From positions 1 to 5,692 of the forward strand of contig CAZPQA010000167.1 in NCBI GenBank assembly GCA_964588535.1: a stretch of 5,692 nt of DNA, in the 5' to 3' direction. Both the position numbers and the translations under genes were made by a program. Of this stretch, positions 1 through 4,257 are shown one piece after another (position 1 is the first letter of the stretch; each line of letters starts with the position of its first letter). The stretch is from NaphS2 sp964588535 (GTDB lineage Bacteria > Desulfobacterota > DSM-4660 > Desulfatiglandales > Desulfatiglandaceae). The notes beneath the pieces are model-generated. The model searched no databases. It had not been told where the DNA came from and saw only the letters and a program-made list of their open reading frames with translations.

Positions 1-245
1 GTTCCGCCCCGGATATCGCCGGAAAGAATATGGCCAATCCCTATTCCATGATCGGAAGTATTGCACTGCTCTTTGAGGAGTGCCTGGCACTTCCGGAAGA
101 AGCGACGGATATCTGGAATAGTCTTTTTCAGATTTTTGAAGAAGGGTTCATTACCCGGGATCTCATGAGTCCCTGGCATACGAAGGAAAAGCTAATTAAC
201 ACTTCCGATTTCGGGGATCGGGTGGTACAAAAAATAGGAGCTTAA
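1..245 (+). CDS. Isocitrate/isopropylmalate dehydrogenase-family protein, C-terminal fragment (5' end outside window)
   Basis: This is the last ~80 codons of a gene that begins before the window; the reading frame is open from base 3 to the TAA at 243-245. The first visible residues, SAPDIAGKN followed by MANP, match the conserved C-terminal segment of the beta-decarboxylating dehydrogenase family (isopropylmalate, isocitrate, homoisocitrate and tartrate/malate dehydrogenases), where (H)GSAPDIAGK is next to the nucleotide-binding site. The first two bases, gt, fit the end of a Gly codon. The ending, with TSDFGDRVV, also fits the usual (S)EFGD closing motif. The family oxidises a 2-hydroxy acid with NAD(P)+ and decarboxylates it in the cytoplasm. 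The substrate cannot be decided, because the residues that set it lie upstream. The internal ATG at position 30 falls inside the conserved motif, so it is not the true start. The next gene begins on the base after the stop codon, so the two are almost certainly one transcript. Confidence 0.88.
   Translation, partial: SAPDIAGKNMANPYSMIGSIALLFEECLALPEEATDIWNSLFQIFEEGFITRDLMSPWHTKEKLINTSDFGDRVVQKIGA
236..240 (+). promoter_or_regulatory. Ribosome binding site of the Fe-S protein, inside the dehydrogenase gene
   Basis: AGGAG lies 5 bases before the ATG at 246 and is contained entirely in the last codons of the upstream dehydrogenase gene. It fixes the start of the next gene and supports translational coupling between the two. 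Confidence 0.75.
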
Positions 246-1358
246 ATGAAACAGAATCGTCAATACGACCAGCTGATCAAGCACATGCAGAAGTGGCTTA
301 TGGGATTGCCCGATACGCAGGAGATGCGTGAACTCCTGGAGAACCGCATGGGTCCCGAAGAGGCTCTGTTCCTGGCCTGTTTCCCGTTTCTGCCCCAAAC
401 CATCGAGCAGCTTTCCGAAGAATTTGGAGTGCCCCAGGAAGAGTTAAAGGCTAAACTGGATCCCATGGCCAGGAAGGGCCTTGTTTTCAGGCATGAATCC
501 CGGTCTACCATACGCTACGCCCTCAATGGCTCCATGTTTATGCTCTACCGCAGCCCCTTCTGGTCGGGAAACGACGACGAAAATACCCGACGACTCGCCC
601 ACCTTACAAACAAGTACTTCTATCCCGTCTATGGGCATGAATTCGGGGATTATCCCACCACGGGCCTTCGCGCCATTCCTATCAACAAGACAATCGAGGA
701 CCCCAGACAGGTGAGCCCTTACGAAGATGTTGTTCAGGTGGTTGAACGGGAAAACTACTTCTGCGTGGCCCACTGCCCCTGCCGGCAACGAAAAAACCTT
801 GATCCGGCTGTCCCCTCGTGTGGTCACGAGACTTTCAATTGCCTCCATTTCGGTCGTCTGGCCCGGTACATGGTGCAACAGGGAATGGGAAAGGAAATCG
901 GCCGAGAGGAGACCGTGGAGATCCTGGGCGCAGCCGCGGATGCCGGCTTGGTCCATGCCGTTTCAACTCACCTCACGGCACCTGACTCCATATGCAATTG
1001 TTGCTCCTGCTGCTGCATTTATGTTCAGTCTGCCAATGTCCTCGGAGCCCACGGGCACCAGCGCTCAAGCTATGTGGCCGAGGCCACAGTGCAGACGTGC
1101 AAGGGATGCGGCCTCTGCCAGGAACGCTGTCCCATGAATGCCATCCAGATGCTGTCTTCGCCCGATGCTGAAAATAAACACGGGGATGCGGCTGTGGTGG
1201 ATCAGGAGTTGTGCATAGGATGCGGGGTTTGCGCTCATAAATGCCCCACACAATCCATTCAGTTGGCACGGCGACCTGAAGATGAATACTTTCCTGTCAC
1301 CGAGCGAGAGATGGCCGAACAAATGGCTGTGGAGCGGGGCATCAATCCGTTTGACTAA
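246..1358 (+). CDS. Winged-helix/multi-[4Fe-4S] cluster protein (4Fe-4S dicluster domain-containing)
   Basis: This 370-residue, probably cytoplasmic protein has a strong start signal. Residues ~37-92 look like a winged-helix fold: a helical segment, QTIEQLSEEFGVPQEELK as a helix-turn-helix, then a basic wing. The middle has C173-x3-C177-x-C179, followed by C192 and C199. A dense cysteine cluster follows (C250, C252, C253, C255, C256, C257; motif ICNCCSCCC). The C-terminus has two classic ferredoxin motifs: C285-x2-C288-x2-C291-x3-C295-P and C323-x2-C326-x2-C329-x3-C333-P. The last two should bind two [4Fe-4S] clusters; the middle cysteines could bind one or two more. There is no signal peptide or membrane segment. 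Similar architectures are annotated as 4Fe-4S ferredoxin proteins of unknown role in anaerobes. Its start directly after the dehydrogenase stop codon suggests electron transfer with, or redox-dependent control of, that enzyme (inference). I do not recognise a named gene. Confidence 0.9.
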   Translation: MKQNRQYDQLIKHMQKWLMGLPDTQEMRELLENRMGPEEALFLACFPFLPQTIEQLSEEFGVPQEELKAKLDPMARKGLVFRHESRSTIRYALNGSMFMLYRSPFWSGNDDENTRRLAHLTNKYFYPVYGHEFGDYPTTGLRAIPINKTIEDPRQVSPYEDVVQVVERENYFCVAHCPCRQRKNLDPAVPSCGHETFNCLHFGRLARYMVQQGMGKEIGREETVEILGAAADAGLVHAVSTHLTAPDSICNCCSCCCIYVQSANVLGAHGHQRSSYVAEATVQTCKGCGLCQERCPMNAIQMLSSPDAENKHGDAAVVDQELCIGCGVCAHKCPTQSIQLARRPEDEYFPVTEREMAEQMAVERGINPFD

Positions 1359-1412
1359 TCACGTTTTCCTGTAGGCTTGGCTTTGGCCGCGATTCTCCTT
1401 ATTGCCAGATCC

Positions 1413-1442
1413 TTGACATGTTCAACTCACATTCCGTACTTT
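1413..1442 (+). promoter_or_regulatory. Weak candidate promoter for fetAB
   Basis: TTGACA at 1413-1418 is a perfect -35 box. The best -10 candidate, TACTTT at 1437-1442, matches consensus at only three of six positions, with an 18-base spacer. Some promoter is expected here, because a transcript break before the fetAB pair is plausible. Confidence 0.25.
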
Positions 1443-1462
1443 CAGCACGAGTTTCATGAGTC

Positions 1463-1487
1463 AAGCCTCCGGCACAGCCGGAGGTTT
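1463..1487 (+). terminator. GC-rich hairpin, possible terminator or repeat element
   Basis: CCTCCGGC at 1466-1473 and GCCGGAGG at 1477-1484 form a perfect 8-bp stem with an ACA loop. A G-U pair and two A-U pairs extend the stem to 11 bp (1463-1487). Only three T residues follow the GC stem, and they are part of the extended stem, so this is a poor classical intrinsic terminator. It sits 104 bases after the Fe-S gene and 19 bases before fetA. It could end the upstream transcript, attenuate fetAB, or be one copy of a dispersed palindromic repeat. Confidence 0.5.
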
Positions 1488-1506
1488 ACCTTGGGTTAAT
1501 TAGACC

Positions 1507-2181
1507 ATGGACAATAACAACATCATCGATTTTCGCGGCGTAACCTTCGGATATCCTGATCAGGCAACCCTTTTCCGTGAACTGTCCCTTTCCATTCGAA
1601 AGGGGTCGTTCTATCTGGTTAAAGGGCCCTCCGGCGCCGGAAAAACCACATTACTTCGGTTGATGAACCGTCTTGAAGAACCCATATCAGGTCAAGTCCG
1701 CTTCAAAGGCAAACCGTTTGACGCTTATTCGCCGCCGCAGCTCCGACGTTCGCTTTTATATATTCAGCAGACCCCCACGGTGATAGATGGATCGGTGGCG
1801 GAAAACCTCCTGCTCCCCTTTTCTTTTAAAAACAATGGCCATCTTACACAGCCCGGTCAGGAGAAACTGGAGGCCCTTCTGAGGGAGGTTCATTTAAAGG
1901 ATGTGGGACTGGACGATCATGCCATGAACCTTTCCGTGGGTCAAATTCAGCGCCTCTGTCTGGTTCGGGGCCTTTTGCTCTCACCGGAGGTTCTGCTCCT
2001 TGACGAACCGACCAGTGCCCTTGACCGGAAAAGCGCTAAAGCCGTACTGGCGCTCATTGAACGATTGAACGTTGAATCAGGCCTTACCATATTGATCGTC
2101 ACACACAAAACATACGGCCAGGGGCGTGTAAACCCCAGATATTTGCGGATTGAGGAAGGCCGGATCGAGGAATCCTCATGA
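1507..2181 (+). CDS. fetA: FetA-type ABC transporter ATP-binding protein
   Basis: This 224-residue ABC ATPase energises the membrane partner encoded next to it. The nucleotide-binding elements are present in order: Walker A GPSGAGKT at residues 40-47, Q-loop in YIQQTP (Q87/Q88), signature LSVGQ at 142-146, Walker B with LLLDEP (D166, catalytic E167), D-loop SALD at 170-173 and switch histidine H200 in IVTHK. The short length and the QQTP Q-loop context fit FetA (YbbL), which in E. coli works with FetB and is linked to iron export and oxidative stress resistance. The signature has V in place of the first G of LSGGQ. An in-frame TAG lies two codons upstream, so ATG 1507 is the first possible ATG start in this frame, but no good Shine-Dalgarno sequence precedes it. 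The gene overlaps fetB by ATGA. The transported substrate is inferred from the family only. Confidence 0.87.
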   Translation: MDNNNIIDFRGVTFGYPDQATLFRELSLSIRKGSFYLVKGPSGAGKTTLLRLMNRLEEPISGQVRFKGKPFDAYSPPQLRRSLLYIQQTPTVIDGSVAENLLLPFSFKNNGHLTQPGQEKLEALLREVHLKDVGLDDHAMNLSVGQIQRLCLVRGLLLSPEVLLLDEPTSALDRKSAKAVLALIERLNVESGLTILIVTHKTYGQGRVNPRYLRIEEGRIEESS

Positions 2182-2984
2182 CCCACAACATTATTGAAAT
2201 CGGCCCATTCCAGTTGATTCTGGCCCTGGTGTTCATCCTTGCGGCCGGGGGCGCATCCCTGTATCATGGTCTCAAGCTGGAGAAGGATCTCCTGGTGGGG
2301 ACCATCCGTACCTTTGCGCAACTGTTTTTGCTGGGTTATGTGCTGAAATTCGTCTTTCGCCTGGATTCGGTATGGCTGGTTCTGGCTGTATTCCTGTTCA
2401 TGATCGTTTTCGCCGTTCGGATCATCAGAAGCCGCATCAAGGAAAAGCAGGTCTCCTTTTTCTGGCCCATGTTGATATCCATGACCATCAGTTATGCATT
2501 GGTGGCCTTTCTGATCACCGGCGTGGTCATTGGGGCTGACCCATGGTGGAAACCCCAGTATTTCATCCCACTGGCCGGAATGCTCATCGGCAATTCCATG
2601 AATGCGGTGGCCATTTCCCTGGATCGGCTGCTGGGTGAACTGAAAAAACGGCGGCAGGAAGTGGAGGTGATGCTATGTCTTGGCGCGGACTATCGAGAGG
2701 CCTCAAAGGACATGGTTAAAAACGCCATGCGCGCGGGCATGATCCCCTCCATTAATTCCATGATGGCTGTGGGCGTGGTTTTCATTCCCGGCATGATGAC
2801 CGGCCAGATTCTGGCGGGGGCTGATCCGCTAATAGCCATCCGCTACCAGATCCTGGTGATGGTCATGCTCGTGGGCTCTACCGCCATACTTTCTTTTCTG
2901 GGGGTACGCATCGTGTGCCGTCTCTGCTTCGGCCCGGCGCACCAGCTGTTGCTGAGGCCGGAAAATGATAGTCGGAATCGTTAA
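2178..2984 (+). CDS. fetB: FetB-type ABC transporter permease (UPF0014 family)
   Basis: This 268-residue polytopic inner-membrane protein is close to the usual length of FetB (YbbM). I estimate seven membrane segments near residues 11-30, 41-60, 64-83, 95-119, 129-148, 196-213 and 224-247. Family-typical stretches are IPLAGMLIGNSMNA at 130-143 and SINSMMAVGVVFIPGMMTG at 191-209. Between them lies a charged cytoplasmic region (LDRLLGELKKRRQEVEVML, then LGADYREA), expected to contact the ATPase. Its ATG overlaps the fetA stop codon, the usual sign of coupled translation and a 1:1 complex. Family knowledge points to metal (iron) export; nothing in the sequence itself proves the substrate. The basic C-terminal tail (LRPENDSRNR) is poorly conserved in appearance. 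Confidence 0.9.
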   Translation: MTHNIIEIGPFQLILALVFILAAGGASLYHGLKLEKDLLVGTIRTFAQLFLLGYVLKFVFRLDSVWLVLAVFLFMIVFAVRIIRSRIKEKQVSFFWPMLISMTISYALVAFLITGVVIGADPWWKPQYFIPLAGMLIGNSMNAVAISLDRLLGELKKRRQEVEVMLCLGADYREASKDMVKNAMRAGMIPSINSMMAVGVVFIPGMMTGQILAGADPLIAIRYQILVMVMLVGSTAILSFLGVRIVCRLCFGPAHQLLLRPENDSRNR

Positions 2985-3002
2985 CTGTTATGGAGATGTT
3001 TC

Positions 3003-3305
3003 ATGGGCCTTGAAATTGTCGGGCTGAAAAAATCTTTTCAAAATAGAAAAACAGCGGAAACCGTTCATGTACTGGATGATATTGATTATCACGCGCATGA
3101 CAGCCGGTTCGTGTCCATCGTGGGGCCCAGCGGCTGCGGTAAAACAACGCTGTTACGCATTATTGCGGGACTGGAAAAACCATCGGAAGGGAACCTCCTG
3201 CTGGACGGCCATACCGTCACCGTCGCCAGTGGATCGGAATCACAAGTGCTGTTTGATTTTGAACGAGACCAGATCACCGGCATCACCCGTGCCCCTTCCA
3301 TCTGA
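3003..3305 (+). pseudogene. Truncated ABC transporter ATP-binding protein (nitrate/sulfonate/taurine type), N-terminal remnant
   Basis: The first ~80 residues are a normal ABC ATPase start: LEIVGLKKSF, then VHVLDDIDY, Walker A GPSGCGKTT at 41-49, and IIAGLEKPSEGNLLLDG, as in SsuB/TauB/NrtD proteins. Those proteins are usually ~250 residues. Family resemblance stops at about residue 80 (near base 3242), before the Q-loop. A 20-residue unrelated tail then ends at TGA 3303-3305. The signature motif, Walker B and switch histidine are absent, and I could not find them in any frame before 3540. The start signal is intact: GGAG at 2992-2995, 7 bases before ATG, 18 bases after fetB. The remnant could therefore still be translated as a 100-residue fragment, but it cannot act as a complete ATPase. 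It is not a duplicate of fetA; its Walker A (SGCGK) and flanks differ. No partner permease or binding protein is present in the window. Confidence 0.85.
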
Positions 3306-3540
3306 CGCGTTCTGCGCCACCAGGAAAGATATTTCTGCAGTAATGGGGCCAGCTGTCTCGTTAAGCCCCGGTTCTTTGAGCTATCGAAAAACCCTTTCAT
3401 CAATGATAGCCAGCCGTTTCAGTGCTGATCAATTGGTTCAGCGACAGCAAAAAACGCATTGGAGCAACCTTGTTCATCACCTTTCTGGGTGAAAACGATA
3501 CGCATTATCGAGCCAATGACAGGATTCTCATGGTTACATT
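3240..3540. other. Decayed stretch between the ABC remnant and the toxin-antitoxin cassette
   Basis: No intact gene is credible here. Two fragments look protein-like. On the minus strand, codons from 3428 down to 3243 read smoothly (for example ETAGPITAEISFLVAQNA) and end at a stop complementary to 3240-3242, but a TAG at 3381-3383 interrupts them. On the plus strand, 3422-3541 reads INWFSDSKKRIGATLFITF and then GENDTHYRAND, ending at TGA 3542-3544, with stops just upstream and no start signal. I cannot assign either to a family. The stretch holds no insertion-sequence ends that I can see. It may be leftover pieces of genes lost by deletion or recombination. Confidence 0.4.
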
Positions 3541-3569
3541 TTGACGTTTCCGTGTTATGCTGTTAAAAT
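3541..3569 (+). promoter_or_regulatory. Near-consensus sigma70 promoter of the toxin-antitoxin cassette
   Basis: A -35 box TTGACG (3541-3546, five of six matches) and a -10 box TAAAAT (3564-3569, five of six) are separated by exactly 17 bases. An extended -10 TG at 3561-3562 adds to the match. Transcription would start near 3576, about 27 bases before the antitoxin ATG. This is the strongest promoter in the window. Confidence 0.75.
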
Positions 3570-3570
3570 G

Positions 3571-3586
3571 TATTCATGTCAGAATA
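3571..3586. promoter_or_regulatory. Candidate antitoxin operator
   Basis: TATTC at 3571-3575 and GAATA at 3582-3586 form an inverted repeat with a 6-base spacer, over the predicted transcription start. Ribbon-helix-helix antitoxins usually repress their own promoter by binding short palindromes in this place. The arms are only five bases, so chance is possible. Confidence 0.35.
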
Positions 3587-3590
3587 GAAC

Positions 3591-3595
3591 GGAGG
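3591..3595 (+). promoter_or_regulatory. Strong ribosome binding site of the antitoxin
   Basis: GGAGG lies 7 bases before the ATG at 3603, separated by an A-rich spacer. It fixes the antitoxin start and predicts high expression. Confidence 0.8.
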
Positions 3596-3602
3596 TAAAA
3601 AA

Positions 3603-3872
3603 ATGAAAGATAAACGGGTAACCATCCGAATACCATTTGAAATATGGAAAGCTCTTAGGGAACTTCAAACGGTGGGGAAAATTTCCAGTATCCAGCAGGC
3701 GGCCGTCACCGGCATAGACAGGCTTATTGAATCCCTGAAAAAGGGCGGGAAGGAAAACCGGAGAGAAGCTGCCAAAAAACGCGTGCTGAATGTTCTTGTA
3801 AAGGAAAAACCTCTTGGAAACTGGGAAGATATTCACAGAGAAAGGATGGAGGCAGATGCTGACAGGTCTTGA
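3603..3872 (+). CDS. Ribbon-helix-helix-like antitoxin (VapB-type) of a PIN-toxin module
   Basis: This small, charged 89-residue protein most likely neutralises the PIN toxin encoded immediately downstream and represses their shared promoter. Residues 4-46 fit a ribbon-helix-helix dimerisation/DNA-binding fold: a basic strand KRVTIRIP, a helix through FEIWKALRELQ, a turn at GKISS and a second helix QQAAVTGIDRLIESL. Residues 47-64 are a lysine/arginine-rich linker. The tail (LGNWEDIHRERMEADADRS) is acidic and amphipathic, as expected of a segment that wraps around the toxin. It has a near-consensus promoter and strong ribosome site. Its 3' end overlaps the toxin start by 17 bases, the usual arrangement that keeps antitoxin and toxin coupled. 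Family assignment rests on size, fold pattern and context, not on a diagnostic motif, so another antitoxin class is possible. Confidence 0.75.
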   Translation: MKDKRVTIRIPFEIWKALRELQTVGKISSIQQAAVTGIDRLIESLKKGGKENRREAAKKRVLNVLVKEKPLGNWEDIHRERMEADADRS

Positions 3873-4233
3873 TACGGGGTTTTTCTTTGCGCTTCAAGAA
3901 AAACATCCGCTTGCGCTTAGGATGTGGCAGGAACGTGAGACAATAACATCCGTTATTGTGTTGTACGAACTCCAGAAGAAACTTTTGAAGGGGGAATTTA
4001 ATGATTGGCCGACCATCATTTCGGATATATGCGAAGCCGTTGATGTTGTGCCGGTTAATAAAGAGACCGCCTTACAAGCAAGTCATATCGGACACAGTAC
4101 GGGCATACCGGGTCTTGACGCTTTGATCCTGAGTTCACTTCTGGTGCCTGATTGTTCTGAAATTTATACCACAGATTCGCATTTTGAGTTGTACCGGAAA
4201 AAAGGTCTCAAAATCGTTAATCTCTATTCATAA
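3856..4233 (+). CDS. vapC: PIN-domain ribonuclease toxin (VapC-like)
   Basis: This 125-residue protein has the PIN-domain pattern: an N-terminal strand GLDTGFFFAL with D6, a conserved glutamate E38 in SVIVLYELQKKL, D88 in PGLDALILSS, and D107 in IYTTDSHF before a closing strand LKIVNLYS. These four acidic residues match the Mg2+-binding active site of VapC-type RNases, which cut tRNA, rRNA or mRNA to arrest growth when the antitoxin is lost. All four are present, so the toxin is probably active. An in-frame ATG at 3814 would add 14 residues, but I prefer 3856. It places the Asp-bearing strand at the N-terminus as in the family, and it has GGAGG at 3848-3852 and AAAGGA at 3841-3846 just upstream. 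The position equivalent to the common DxS serine is Gly (D6-T-G). The cellular target cannot be predicted. Confidence 0.85.
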   Translation: MLTGLDTGFFFALQEKHPLALRMWQERETITSVIVLYELQKKLLKGEFNDWPTIISDICEAVDVVPVNKETALQASHIGHSTGIPGLDALILSSLLVPDCSEIYTTDSHFELYRKKGLKIVNLYS

Positions 4234-4255
4234 ACAGTCTCTTTAGGAGAACTGT
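4234..4255 (+). promoter_or_regulatory. Hairpin enclosing the oxidoreductase ribosome binding site
   Basis: ACAGT (4234-4238) pairs with ACTGT (4251-4255). The inner CTC (4239-4241) pairs with GAG (4247-4249), leaving one bulged A and a TTTAG loop. The AGGAG Shine-Dalgarno of the next gene (4245-4249, 8 bases before ATG 4258) lies partly in the stem. The hairpin begins on the base after the toxin stop codon, so ribosomes ending toxin translation would open it. It could couple oxidoreductase synthesis to toxin translation. Confidence 0.4.
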
Positions 4256-4257
4256 AA

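Larger units (their letters stand above)
1359..1506. other. Intergenic gap between the Fe-S protein and fetA
   Basis: These 148 non-coding bases contain a weak promoter-like pair and a strong GC-rich hairpin, both listed separately. There are also short complementary segments: CTTGAC at 1412-1417 pairs with GTCAAG at 1460-1465, and ACTCA at 1425-1429 pairs with TGAGT at 1457-1461. They could form an alternative fold that competes for the base of the hairpin. I see no small ORF with a convincing ribosome site and no recognised riboswitch. Confidence 0.6.

Noticed and set aside
192..511. Minus-strand open frames at 192-398 and 260-511
   Set aside because: They lie antisense to the well-supported dehydrogenase end and Fe-S gene, have no start signals and resemble no protein family.
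444..1322. Long overlapping frames in both directions inside the Fe-S gene (e.g. 444-956 minus, 727-1137 plus)
   Set aside because: The 246-1358 frame carries all the cysteine motifs and a good ribosome site; the others are shadow frames of GC-rich coding DNA.
1466..1484. Hairpin as an insertion-sequence end or RAYT-type REP
   Set aside because: No transposase or RAYT gene, no flanking GTAG-like tetranucleotide and no second copy are visible in the window. A genome-wide copy count would be needed.
1947..2321. Minus-strand open frame across the fetA/fetB junction
   Set aside because: It is antisense to conserved ABC motifs and the ATGA overlap, with no independent support.
3067..3492. Plus-strand 141-codon frame overlapping the ABC remnant
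   Set aside because: Its first half is the out-of-frame reading of the Walker A region, and the start has no ribosome site. It does not restore the missing ABC motifs, so it is not the frameshifted continuation.
3230..3602. Insertion sequence as the cause of the ABC truncation
   Set aside because: I found no transposase motif, terminal inverted repeats or target-site duplication around the breakpoint.
3814..3855. Upstream ATG giving a longer PIN toxin
   Set aside because: The 14 extra residues (METGKIFTEKGWRQ) are the out-of-frame reading of the antitoxin tail. The ATG at 3856 has better ribosome signals and the normal PIN N-terminus.
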